Source: Streptomyces sp. DH24 | Lineage (GTDB): Bacteria > Actinomycetota > Actinomycetes > Streptomycetales > Streptomycetaceae | NCBI RefSeq assembly: GCF_029813775.1 | Contig: NZ_JARVKW010000059.1 | Coordinates: forward strand, 1-38,353 | Direction: 5' to 3' | DNA: 38,353 bases | Shown: piece by piece, positions 16,397-23,886 of the stretch | How positions within the stretch are numbered: the first letter of the stretch is position 1 | Layout: the number at the start of each line of letters is the position of its first letter | Translations under genes and position numbers: made by a program | Notes under the pieces: generated by a model | Seen by the model: only the letters and a program-made list of their open reading frames with translations | What the model was told of the DNA's origin: nothing | The model's database searches: none

Positions 16397-16636
16397 CTAT
16401 GACGTGCGGCGCAGTGCGCGAAGTCCGCGCAACCCGATGACCCCGATGACCGTCCCCCATACGAAGGACACGACGGCGAGCAGCAGATGCACCCAGAAGT
16501 AGGCCGTCGGGTCCCCGTCGTCGAACGCGAGCCCGCTGCTGTCCTTGATCAGGTTTTTGACGAAAGTGACCCAGATGACCCAGCTCCACACCCCGAAGGC
16601 GAGCAGGAACCAGGAGACCGGGCGGCTGAGCTTCAT
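16397..16636 (-). CDS. SCO4848-family small membrane protein
   Basis: 79 residues from ATG 16636, with GGAGA 10 nt upstream. Two hydrophobic helices are visible: PVSWFLLAFGVWSWVIWVTF and FWVHLLLAVVSFVWGTVIGV. A short loop joins them (KNLIKDSSGLAFDDGDPTAY), and the C-terminus is basic (GLRGLRALRRTS). The sequence and its place beside a D,D-carboxypeptidase match the small membrane protein family named after S. coelicolor SCO4848. The function is unknown. It is divergent from the carboxypeptidase gene (91 bp between starts) and probably co-transcribed with the phosphoesterase gene. Confidence 0.88.
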   Translation of the reverse strand: MKLSRPVSWFLLAFGVWSWVIWVTFVKNLIKDSSGLAFDDGDPTAYFWVHLLLAVVSFVWGTVIGVIGLRGLRALRRTS

Positions 16637-16714
16637 ACGCCCAGTATCTCCGCCGCGTGACTGGTTCCGTGGCCGGGGTGGGGGCCGGGGCGGGACATTC
16701 CTGGCAGGTGCATG

Positions 16715-16720
16715 TACGTT
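16715..16720 (+). promoter_or_regulatory. -10 element for leaderless carboxypeptidase gene
   Basis: TACGTT ends 7 nt before the GTG at 16728. No Shine-Dalgarno sequence lies between, so the transcript probably starts at the initiation codon. Confidence 0.5.
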
Positions 16721-16727
16721 CTCGGTC

Positions 16728-18011
16728 GTGCCCGCACCCAAGAAGAGCGTCAGCCGGTCCCTGCTGGTCGCTTCCGCCGTCGTTGTGTCCACCGCGCTGG
16801 CCGCGCCCGCCGTGTCGGCGGCGCCGAAACCGTCGCCGACGGCGAGCCCGTCGGCCACTCCCCCGGCGACCATGTCGAGCGTGGGCGGCGCCCGGCTGGG
16901 GAAGGCCGGCACGCAGGTGAGCCTGGCGGGCGACGCGCCGGTGCTGCCGAAGGACGTGTCCGCCCGCTCGTGGATCGTCGCCGACGCCGAGTCGGGCGAG
17001 GTGCTGGCCGCGCACAACGCGCACTGGCGCCTGGCCCCGGCGAGCACGCTGAAGATGCTGTTCGCGGACACGCTGCTGCCGAAGTTCCCGAAGACGCGGA
17101 AGCACCGGGTCGCCCCGGCCGACCTGGCCGGCATCGGCGTCGGCTCCAGCATGGTCGGCATAAAGGAGGACGAGACCTACACCGTCCACGACCTGTGGCT
17201 CGGGGTGTTCCTGCGCTCCGGCAACGACGCCGTGCGCGTGCTGTCCGCGATGAACAACGGCATCCCCAACACCGTCAGGGAGATGAACGAGCACGCCGAG
17301 GAGCTCCAGGCCCTCGACACGCACGTGGTCTCCCCGGACGGCTACGACGCGAAGGGGCAGGTCTCCTCCGCGTACGACCTGACGCTGATCGCGCGGTCCG
17401 GGCTCCAGAAGAAGGACTTCCGCGAGTACTGCTCGACGCTGTCGGCGAAGTTCCCCGGCGAGACGAAGAAGAACAAGAAGGGCAAGAAGGTCCGCGAGAC
17501 CTTCGAGATCCAGAACACCAACCGGCTGCTGACCGGCGACTACGACATCACGCAGTACACGGGCATCGCGGGCGTCAAGAACGGCAACACCACCAACGCG
17601 GGCGCCACCTTCACGGGCGTCGCCGAGCGCGACGGCAGGGTGCTGCTGGTGACGGTGATGCACCCGGAGAAGGACGAGCACAACCGGGTCTACAAGGAGA
17701 CCGCCAGCCTTCTCGACTGGGGCTTCAAGGCGGCCGGCAAGGTGCAGCCGGTGGGCGAGCTGGTGCCGCCGAGGGGCGCCGCGCAGGCGAGCCCGCAGCC
17801 GGGCACCAGCCTCTCGGGCGAGGCCGGCGGGGCGGGCGAGGGCGCCGCGGGCACCAAGCCGGTGGCCAGTGCCCCGCAGGACGCCAACAGCGGCATCGGC
17901 ATAGCGCTGGCCATCGCCGGCGGGCTGCTGGTGCTGCTGGCGGGCGCCGCGTTCCTGGTCAACCGCCGCTGGCCGCTGCCGGAGCTGGTCCGTCGCCGGA
18001 CGCGTCCCTGA
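16728..18011 (+). CDS. D-alanyl-D-alanine carboxypeptidase (peptidase S11, PBP5-like)
   Basis: 427 residues. The start is GTG 16728, because the frame upstream lacks coding character and a signal peptide begins at once (KKSVSRSLLVASAVVVSTAL then APAVSAAP). The serine-enzyme motifs are STLK with nucleophile Ser106 and Lys109, and SGN at 164-166. The third motif is KNG at 284-286 where KTG is usual. A Pro/Gly-rich stretch and a C-terminal membrane helix (GIALAIAGGLLVLLAGAAFL) with a basic tail fix the enzyme to the outer face of the membrane. It removes the terminal D-Ala from peptidoglycan stem pentapeptides, limiting cross-linking. Its last 53 bp overlap the end of the YihY gene on the other strand. 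Confidence 0.93.
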   Translation: MPAPKKSVSRSLLVASAVVVSTALAAPAVSAAPKPSPTASPSATPPATMSSVGGARLGKAGTQVSLAGDAPVLPKDVSARSWIVADAESGEVLAAHNAHWRLAPASTLKMLFADTLLPKFPKTRKHRVAPADLAGIGVGSSMVGIKEDETYTVHDLWLGVFLRSGNDAVRVLSAMNNGIPNTVREMNEHAEELQALDTHVVSPDGYDAKGQVSSAYDLTLIARSGLQKKDFREYCSTLSAKFPGETKKNKKGKKVRETFEIQNTNRLLTGDYDITQYTGIAGVKNGNTTNAGATFTGVAERDGRVLLVTVMHPEKDEHNRVYKETASLLDWGFKAAGKVQPVGELVPPRGAAQASPQPGTSLSGEAGGAGEGAAGTKPVASAPQDANSGIGIALAIAGGLLVLLAGAAFLVNRRWPLPELVRRRTRP

Positions 18012-18903
18012 CGTCGGCGGAGTCGGCCTCGTTCTCGGCCTCGGTCTCGGCCTCGTTCTCGCCGCCCGTCGCGGTCCAGGCGGCGCAGAACAGCACCAGC
18101 TTCGCCGTGAAGTTGATCCACAGCAGCAGGGCGACCGGCACGCCGAAGGCGCCGTACATGCTCTTGGCGGCCACGCCCTGCAGGTAGCTGCTCAGCAGCA
18201 GCTTGAGCAGTTCGAAGCCGATCGCGCCGGTCAGCGCCGCCACGAGCAGCCGGCGGCGCGGCGGTTCGACGCCGGGCAGCAGCGTCAGGACGTACAGCAG
18301 GAGCAGGAAGTCGGCCAGCACGGCGACGGTGAACGCGGCGAGGTGCAGCAGGACGCTGCCGAGGCCGCCCTCGTCGATGCCGAGCTGCCGGGTGATCCAG
18401 CCGATCATCGCGGAGGCGACGGTGGAGGCGCCGATGGTGACGAGGACGGCGCCGCCGAGTCCGACGAGGATGCCCAGGTCCTTCGCCTTGCGCAGGACCG
18501 GGTTCTCCTCCTCGTCGGGCAGTTCCCACACGGCGCGCAGGCACTCGTGCGTGGAGCCGGCCCAGTTGATGCCGGTGAACAGCAGCGCGACGGCCGCGAT
18601 GAGGCCGACGGTGCCGGCGTTCTCCACCAGGCCCTCGATGTTCATCTGGTCGGAGATGCCGGGCACCTGCTCGGCGATCTTGTCCTGGAGCGTGTCCTGC
18701 CGCTCGCGGCCGAGGGTCGCGGCGGCGATCGAGGCGACCACGGTGAGCAGCGGGAACAGCGCGACGAAGCTGGTGAACGTCATCGCCGCGGCCAGCCGTG
18801 CCCACTTCACGCGGTCCAGCCGCTCGAACGACCGCCACGCGTGCGTGCGCATCGCCCGGGTTACGAGCGGCCCGACGACGGGGAGCCTTTTCAGCCAGTC
18901 CAT
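17959..18903 (-). CDS. YihY/BrkB-family multi-pass membrane protein
   Basis: 314 residues from ATG 18903 (GGAG 7 nt upstream). The family core starts WARLAAAMTFTSFVALFPLL and includes GTVGLIAAVALLFTGINWAG, six predicted membrane helices, and the conserved GAFGVPVALLLWINFTAKLV near the end. The C-terminal tail is acidic with a Glu/Ala repeat (ENEAETEAENEADSADV). The family (once called tRNA-processing RNase BN in error) has no firm biochemical role. The start overlaps the end of gtrA by 13 bp and the end overlaps the carboxypeptidase gene by 53 bp. Being last in the PAP2-ubiA-gtrA operon, it may act in transport or envelope assembly with them. Confidence 0.9.
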   Translation of the reverse strand: MDWLKRLPVVGPLVTRAMRTHAWRSFERLDRVKWARLAAAMTFTSFVALFPLLTVVASIAAATLGRERQDTLQDKIAEQVPGISDQMNIEGLVENAGTVGLIAAVALLFTGINWAGSTHECLRAVWELPDEEENPVLRKAKDLGILVGLGGAVLVTIGASTVASAMIGWITRQLGIDEGGLGSVLLHLAAFTVAVLADFLLLLYVLTLLPGVEPPRRRLLVAALTGAIGFELLKLLLSSYLQGVAAKSMYGAFGVPVALLLWINFTAKLVLFCAAWTATGGENEAETEAENEADSADVRDASGDGPAPAAASGG

Positions 18904-19352
18904 GATCTGTCTCCGCCCCCCGCCGGCTCCGCGACGCTTTCCGGCGTGCCGAATACCCAGGTTCGGGTGCCCCAGAACCTGAGAACGGTCGCGAGAACCA
19001 TCCCGACCCCGGCGCCCGAGATCGTGTCGGCGCGCTGCGAGGTGAACCCGAGGCCGTAGTGGCTGACGGCGAGGCACAGCAGCTGGACGAGCGCGCCGGC
19101 GATGTTGACCAGGAAGAACACCGCGTACGGGCGCAGACCGCGCGGCCGGGTGTGCCGGTAGGTGCCGAAGGCGTTGCCGGCGTAGGCGACGGTGCAGCCG
19201 GCCACGAAGGACAGCGCCTTGGCGGTGAGCGGGTCGAGTCCGGCGGGGCCGCGCAGCCAGGTGAAGAGGGCCAGGTCGGTGGCGTAGGCGAGGAGTCCGG
19301 CGCCGGCGAAGCCGAGCAGCTCGCGTCGGCGGCCGACCGGCGGGCGAGTCAC
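18891..19352 (-). CDS. GtrA-family membrane protein
   Basis: 153 residues from GTG 19352, overlapping the ubiA stop by 4 nt (GTGA). Four membrane helices are visible: LLGFAGAGLLAYATDLALFT, KALSFVAGCTVAYAGNAFGT, YAVFFLVNIAGALVQLLCLA and ISGAGVGMVLATVLRFWGTR. The motif NAFGTYRH followed by late RFWGTRTWVF is typical of GtrA. The family is linked to membrane handling of polyprenyl-phosphate sugars. In mycobacteria a GtrA protein (Rv3789) is encoded with DprE1/DprE2 and has been proposed either to flip decaprenyl-phospho-arabinose or to scaffold an arabinosyltransferase. The setting here, next to a UbiA transferase and near DprE1/2 homologues, supports a related task. Confidence 0.88.
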   Translation of the reverse strand: MTRPPVGRRRELLGFAGAGLLAYATDLALFTWLRGPAGLDPLTAKALSFVAGCTVAYAGNAFGTYRHTRPRGLRPYAVFFLVNIAGALVQLLCLAVSHYGLGFTSQRADTISGAGVGMVLATVLRFWGTRTWVFGTPESVAEPAGGGDRSWTG

Positions 19353-20332
19353 CAATTCGCCACGGCCAGTGCGTACATGACCAGCCACACCACGCCGATG
19401 AGGGCGAGCGCGCGGTCGCGGAGGACGACGTCCTCGGGTTCGCCCGCGGTGCCGCGGTCGGCGAAGACGGCGTACCTGAGGACGGCGAGGACGAAGGCGA
19501 CCACGGACAGCTGCCGCCAGGGCAGCACGCTGGTGTGCGGGACGCCGCCCTCCTCCAGGGCCCACAGGCAGTAGCCGAGGACGGCGACTCCGGCCGCGAG
19601 CTGCCACACGAAGCGCAGGTAGCCGGTGGTGTACTCGGTGAGCAACGCGCGCGCGGCGCCCGCTTTCCCGCCCAGTTGCACGGCCTCGGAGTAGCGCTTG
19701 GCCGACACCATGAACAGCGCCCCGAACCCGGTCGTGATCAGGAACCAGCGCGAGAGCGGGATGCCGAGGGCGAGGCCGCCGGCGACGGCCCGCATCAGGA
19801 AGCCGGTCGTGACGACGACGAGGTCGACGACGAGGACGTGCTTCAGGCTGACGCAGTAGGCCAGTTGCATGGCGAGGTACGCGGTCAGCAGGGCGGCGAC
19901 GGCGGGCGAGGTCAGCCGGGCCGCGGCCACGGGCGCGAGGACGGCCAGGGCGCCGCCGACGGCGTAGGCGACGGGCACGGGGACCTGTCCGGCGGCGACG
20001 GGACGGTGCCGTTTGGTGGGGTGGGCGCGGTCGGCGTCGGCGTCGCGGGCGTCGTTGACCAGGTAGACGGCGGCGGCGCAGGCGGTGAAGAGGACGAAGA
20101 CGAGGGCGACCTGGGTCAGGGCGTGGGACGTGAACAGCTGCCCGGCCGCGGCGGGGGCGGCGACGACGAGGACGTTCTTGACCCACTGTTTGGGGCGCGC
20201 GGTCCGCAACAGGCCGCTGAGCAGGCCTCCCTTGGGGCGGGGTGGGCCGGCGTCCCGCCGCGTCGCCCGCCGTCTCCTCGGGGCCGCTTTCGCGGCGCGC
20301 GCGGTGCCGGACCCGCGCGTGGCCTCAGCCAC
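19349..20332 (-). CDS. UbiA-family decaprenyl-phosphate phosphoribosyltransferase-like enzyme
   Basis: 327 residues from GTG 20332, overlapping the PAP2 stop by 8 nt. After a basic N-terminus comes LLRTARPKQWVKNVLVVAAP, the opening typical of decaprenyl-phosphate 5-phosphoribose synthase (Rv3806c). The first Asp-rich motif is VNDARDADADRAHP (Asn93 onward) with KRHRPVAAG; the second region is YCVSLKHVLVVDLVVV. Eight to nine membrane helices are predicted. The family moves phosphoribose from PRPP to a polyprenyl phosphate, the committed step to polyprenyl-phospho-arabinose. Neighbours support this: a PAP2 phosphatase before it, GtrA after it, and DprE1/DprE2 homologues divergently encoded. Polyprenyl chain length cannot be read from sequence. 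Confidence 0.9.
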   Translation of the reverse strand: MAEATRGSGTARAAKAAPRRRRATRRDAGPPRPKGGLLSGLLRTARPKQWVKNVLVVAAPAAAGQLFTSHALTQVALVFVLFTACAAAVYLVNDARDADADRAHPTKRHRPVAAGQVPVPVAYAVGGALAVLAPVAAARLTSPAVAALLTAYLAMQLAYCVSLKHVLVVDLVVVTTGFLMRAVAGGLALGIPLSRWFLITTGFGALFMVSAKRYSEAVQLGGKAGAARALLTEYTTGYLRFVWQLAAGVAVLGYCLWALEEGGVPHTSVLPWRQLSVVAFVLAVLRYAVFADRGTAGEPEDVVLRDRALALIGVVWLVMYALAVANW

Positions 20333-20870
20333 GGCGGCCCCCGTGCGCCCGGCGGGCGTCGGGGCCGTGCATCCAGCGCGCCCCGGCCCGTGCCGTGAGC
20401 GCCCCGAGGGCGGCGCCCGCCGCGACGTCGGAGACGTAGTGCACCCCGACCACCAGCCGGGACAGGCACATCGCGGCGGCGAGCGGCGCCACCGCGTACG
20501 CGCCGAGCGCCCCGTAGGCGACGGCGGCGGCCGCCGCGGAGGTGGCGTGCGAGCTGGGGAAGGAGTGCCGGCCCGCGGTGCGCACCAGGGGCTCGACGTG
20601 GGCGGGGCGGGGACGGCGTACGACCCTCTTCACGGCCATGCTGGCCAGATGCGCGCCCGCGGTGAGCGCGGCGCCGCGCAGCCAGGCGGCGCGCCGGGGG
20701 CGGTCCACGGCGGCGCCGAGGAGGCCCGCCGTCAGCCACAGCGCCCCGTGCTCGCCCGCCCGGGACAGCGTCCGCGCGGCGGCGGCCACCCCGGGGTCCG
20801 TGCCGCGCGCGTGGAGCGCCGCGACGATCCGCCGGTCCCAGTCGTGGAGGTCGTCGTGGAGATCGTCCAT
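20325..20870 (-). CDS. PAP2-superfamily phosphatase (probable polyprenyl-phospho-phosphoribose phosphatase)
   Basis: 181 residues from ATG 20870, with GGAG 4 nt upstream. The frame extends to ATG 20930, but that lies in the divergent promoter region. All three phosphatase motifs are present: KRVVRRPRP (Lys81), SFPSSHAT (His108) and SRLVVGVHYVSDV with the second His and Asp. Membrane helices flank them. In mycobacteria Rv3807c is a PAP2 protein encoded beside ubiA and assigned to dephosphorylate decaprenyl-phospho-phosphoribose; overlap with ubiA here suggests the same job. A general undecaprenyl-pyrophosphate phosphatase is the alternative. Confidence 0.88.
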   Translation of the reverse strand: MDDLHDDLHDWDRRIVAALHARGTDPGVAAAARTLSRAGEHGALWLTAGLLGAAVDRPRRAAWLRGAALTAGAHLASMAVKRVVRRPRPAHVEPLVRTAGRHSFPSSHATSAAAAAVAYGALGAYAVAPLAAAMCLSRLVVGVHYVSDVAAGAALGALTARAGARWMHGPDARRAHGGRRG

Positions 20871-20990
20871 GACGCTCCACTGTTCACGCCGCCACCGCCG
20901 GAAGTCCGGCAATATTGAGCGACATACCATTAATCACCCATTTCGGGTAGAGCGCGAACGTCACTGGCCCAACCGCCTGTATCCCGGCGA

Positions 20991-20996
20991 TACGGT
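20991..20996 (+). promoter_or_regulatory. -10 element for leaderless dprE1
   Basis: TACGGT ends 7 nt before the ATG at 21004 and there is no ribosome-binding site between. The 133-bp gap to the divergent PAP2 gene also includes an unusually A+T-rich stretch around 20911-20942 that probably serves the opposite promoter. Confidence 0.5.
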
Positions 20997-21003
20997 CACC
21001 AAC

Positions 21004-22359
21004 ATGTCTGCCGACACCGTTCCGCTCACGGGATGGGGCCGCACCGCCCCCACCGCCGCCCGTCTCGTGCGTCCCGGGACGTACGAGGAGGCCGTGGCGG
21101 CCGTCCGGGGCTGCGGGGCGCGCGGCGGCATCCCCCGGGGCCTGGGACGGGCGTACGGCGACGCGGCGCAGAACGCCGGCGGGGCCGTGCTCGACATGAC
21201 CGGCCTGGACCGCGTCCACGCCGTCGACGCCGACGGCGGCACGGTGCTGTGCGACGCGGGCGTCTCGCTGCACCGGCTGATGGAGGTGCTGCTGCCGCTC
21301 GGCTGGTTCGTGCCGGTCACCCCCGGCACGCGCTACGTGACCGTCGGCGGCGCGATCGGCGCGGACATCCACGGCAAGAACCACCACGTGTCGGGCTCGT
21401 TCTCGCGGCACGTGCTGTCCTTCGAGCTGCTCACCGCGGACGGCGAGGTCCGCACCGTGGGCCGCGGCACCCCCCTGTTCGACGCGACGACCGGCGGCAT
21501 GGGCCTGACCGGCGTGATCCTGACCGCCACGGTGCGGCTCCAGCCGGTCGAGACGGCGCTCATGAGCGTCGACACCGAGCGCGCCACGGACCTCGACGAC
21601 CTGATGGCGCGCCTGGCCGAATCCGACCACCGCTACCGCTACTCGGTCGCCTGGATCGACCTGCTGGCGCGCGGCGCGGCGACCGGCCGCGCGGTCCTCA
21701 CCCGCGGCGACCACGCGCCGCTGGACGCGCTGCCGCGTGGCGCCCGCGCGCGCCGGGCCCCGCTGGCCTTCCGGACCTCCCGCTTCCCGGCCGCCCCCGC
21801 CTTCGTGCCGGAGGGCCTGCTCAGCCGGACCACCGTGGGCCTGTTCAACGAGTTCTGGTACCGCAAGGCACCCCGCGCGCGGACCGGCGAGCTCCAGCGC
21901 ATCTCCACGTTCTTCCACCCCCTGGACGGGGTGCCGCACTGGAACCGGGTCTACGGCCGCGGCGGCTTCGTGCAGTACCAGTTCGTCGTCGGCCACGGCC
22001 GCGAGGACGCCCTGCGCCGGATCGTGCGCCGCATCTCCGAGCGCCGCTGCCCGTCCTTCCTCGCCGTCCTCAAACGCTTCGGGGAGGCCGACCCGGGCTG
22101 GCTGTCCTTCCCGGTGCCCGGCTGGACGCTGGCGCTGGACATCCCGGCCGGGCTGCCGGGGCTCGCGGCCTTCCTCGACGAGCTGGACGAGGAGGTGGCC
22201 GGCGCCGGCGGGCGGGTCTACCTCGCCAAGGACGCCCGGCTGCGGCCGGAATTGCTCGACGTCATGTATCCGCGGCTGCCCCGGTTCCGGGCGCTGCGCG
22301 CGGAGCTCGACCCGGACGGGGTGTTCGCCTCGGACCTGTCCCGCCGCCTCAACCTCTAG
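21004..22359 (+). CDS. dprE1: Decaprenylphosphoryl-beta-D-ribose 2'-oxidase-like FAD enzyme (DprE1)
   Basis: 451 residues. The VAO-type FAD domain carries TPGTRYVTVGGAIGADIHGK followed by NHHVSGSF, matching DprE1 closely. Late motifs are also DprE1-like: FVQYQFVVGHG, SFPVPGWTLALDIP, YLAKDAR (Lys409, equivalent to the catalytic Lys418) and VFASDLSRRLNL at the end. With DprE2 it converts decaprenyl-phospho-ribose to the arabinose form by 2'-oxidation. Ala377 occupies the position of mycobacterial Cys387, the covalent target of benzothiazinones. The neighbouring UbiA, PAP2 and GtrA genes complete the pathway. It is followed 8 nt later by dprE2. Confidence 0.92.
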   Translation: MSADTVPLTGWGRTAPTAARLVRPGTYEEAVAAVRGCGARGGIPRGLGRAYGDAAQNAGGAVLDMTGLDRVHAVDADGGTVLCDAGVSLHRLMEVLLPLGWFVPVTPGTRYVTVGGAIGADIHGKNHHVSGSFSRHVLSFELLTADGEVRTVGRGTPLFDATTGGMGLTGVILTATVRLQPVETALMSVDTERATDLDDLMARLAESDHRYRYSVAWIDLLARGAATGRAVLTRGDHAPLDALPRGARARRAPLAFRTSRFPAAPAFVPEGLLSRTTVGLFNEFWYRKAPRARTGELQRISTFFHPLDGVPHWNRVYGRGGFVQYQFVVGHGREDALRRIVRRISERRCPSFLAVLKRFGEADPGWLSFPVPGWTLALDIPAGLPGLAAFLDELDEEVAGAGGRVYLAKDARLRPELLDVMYPRLPRFRALRAELDPDGVFASDLSRRLNL

Positions 22360-22367
22360 GAGCTGTC

Positions 22368-23123
22368 GTGAAGGACGCCTTCGGCCTCCCCCAGTCCCTG
22401 CTCGTCCTCGGCGGTACGTCCGAGATCGCGCTGGCCACCGCACGCCGGCTGATCGCCCGCCGCACCCGCACCGTCTGGCTCGCGGGCCGTCCGACGCCCG
22501 CCCTGGACGAGGCCGCCGCGCACCTGCGGAGCCTGGGCGCCCGGGTGCACACCGTCGCGTTCGACGCGCTGGACCCCGAGTCGCACGAGGCGGTGCTCGG
22601 CAAGATCTTCGCCGAGGGCGACGTCGACATGGTGCTGCTCGCCTTCGGCGTCCTCGGCGACCAGGCGCAGGACGAGCGGCAGCCGGTGAACGCGGTGCGG
22701 GTCGCGCAGACCAACTACACGGGCGCGGTGTCGGCGGGCCTGGTGTGCGCGGGCGCACTCCAGGCGCAGGGCCACGGCTCCCTCGTCGTGCTGTCGTCGG
22801 TCGCCGGTGAGCGGGCCCGGCGCGCCAACTTCATCTACGGCTCCAGCAAGGCCGGCCTGGACACGTTCACGCAGGGTCTGGGCGACGCGCTGTACGGCAC
22901 GGGCGTGCACGTCATGGTCGTACGGCCCGGGTTCGTGCGCTCCCGGATGACCGCCGGGCTGCCGGAGGCGCCGCTCGCGACGACTCCGGAGGCGGTCGCG
23001 ACGGCCATCGAGCTGGGCCTGCGGCGCCGCTCGGAGACGGTGTGGGTGCCGGGGGCGCTGCGCGTGGTGATGGCGGCGCTGCGCCACCTGCCGCGGGGGA
23101 TCTTCCGCCGCCTGCCGGTCTGA
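22368..23123 (+). CDS. dprE2: Decaprenylphospho-beta-D-erythro-pentofuranosid-2-ulose 2-reductase-like SDR (DprE2)
   Basis: 251 residues from GTG 22368, with TAGGAG 5 nt upstream. It is a short-chain dehydrogenase with nucleotide-binding LVLGGTSEIA in place of the classic TGxxxGxG, a feature of DprE2, and the catalytic YxxxK at Tyr157-Lys161 (IYGSSKAGLDTF) after SSVAGERARRANF. It should reduce the keto sugar made by DprE1 to decaprenyl-phospho-arabinose with NAD(P)H. The short distance to dprE1 and the shared strand indicate one transcript. The C-terminus is basic and hydrophobic (MAALRHLPRGIFRRLPV), consistent with membrane association. Confidence 0.92.
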   Translation: MKDAFGLPQSLLVLGGTSEIALATARRLIARRTRTVWLAGRPTPALDEAAAHLRSLGARVHTVAFDALDPESHEAVLGKIFAEGDVDMVLLAFGVLGDQAQDERQPVNAVRVAQTNYTGAVSAGLVCAGALQAQGHGSLVVLSSVAGERARRANFIYGSSKAGLDTFTQGLGDALYGTGVHVMVVRPGFVRSRMTAGLPEAPLATTPEAVATAIELGLRRRSETVWVPGALRVVMAALRHLPRGIFRRLPV

Positions 23124-23139
23124 CGGTCCGGCGGGGCCG

Positions 23140-23718
23140 CTACCGCGCGGGAAGCGAACCGCGCTGCGTGGGCCCCGCCTGCGGGGGCACCACCGGGCCG
23201 CCGAAGGCGAACTCGCGGAGCTTGCGCCACACGCCGTCGGCGCCCTGCTCGTAGAGCGCGAAGCCGGTGCAGGGCCACTGGGCCTCGTAGCCGGACAGCT
23301 CCTCGTAGGCGCGGTCCATCGCGGCCTCCTCGATGCCGTGCGCCACGGTGACGTGCGGGTGGTACGGGAACTGCAGCTCCCGGGCCACGGGGCCGGAGGC
23401 GTCCCGGACCTGCTTCTGCAGCCAGGTGCACGCCTCGGCGCCCTCCACGACCCGCACGAACACCACCGGCGACAGCGGCCGGAAGGTGCCGGTCCCGGAC
23501 AGCCGCATCGGGAACGGCCGGCCGGCCGCCGCGACCTCGGCCAGGTGTGCCTCGATCGCCGGCAGGGCCGCGTCGTCGACCTCCGTCGGCGGCAGCAGTG
23601 TGACGTGCGTGGGGATACCGTGAGCCGCGGCGTCGCCGAAGCCCGCGCGCAGCTGCTGGAGCTCGCTGCCGTGAGGCTCCGGGACCGCGATCGACACACC
23701 GATCGTTACGGTCCCCAC
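23140..23718 (-). CDS. 2H phosphoesterase (2'-5' RNA ligase/LigT-like) protein
   Basis: 192 residues from GTG 23718, chosen for GGAGACGAC immediately upstream. The two signature HxT motifs are present, at His38-Thr40 (THVTLLPP) and His122-Thr124 (YHPHVTVAHG), separated by the usual half-domain. The fold is that of 2H enzymes such as bacterial LigT and ThpR, which act on 2'-5' linked or cyclic-phosphate RNA ends. The exact substrate is not readable. It converges on dprE2 with only 16 nt between the stops. Confidence 0.88.
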   Translation of the reverse strand: MGTVTIGVSIAVPEPHGSELQQLRAGFGDAAAHGIPTHVTLLPPTEVDDAALPAIEAHLAEVAAAGRPFPMRLSGTGTFRPLSPVVFVRVVEGAEACTWLQKQVRDASGPVARELQFPYHPHVTVAHGIEEAAMDRAYEELSGYEAQWPCTGFALYEQGADGVWRKLREFAFGGPVVPPQAGPTQRGSLPAR

Positions 23719-23886
23719 GTCGTCTCCTGTCGTCCTCGTCGGGTGCCCGCCGGGTCGGCGGGCGGGAACGGCCACCGCTGCGGCCGCCCGGTTATCGACT
23801 GTACGGCCACGACCGTGCCGCGGGCAGGCGCAACCGACGTGATGTGCAGCGCTGTCCGGTGGTACGGCGGGTGCCGGGCGTGCGGT

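Noticed and set aside
18891..23123. Teichoic-acid or ubiquinone/menaquinone cluster
   Set aside because: The UbiA protein carries DPPR-synthase-type motifs, and the flanking FAD enzyme and SDR match DprE1/DprE2, not quinone or teichoic-acid enzymes.
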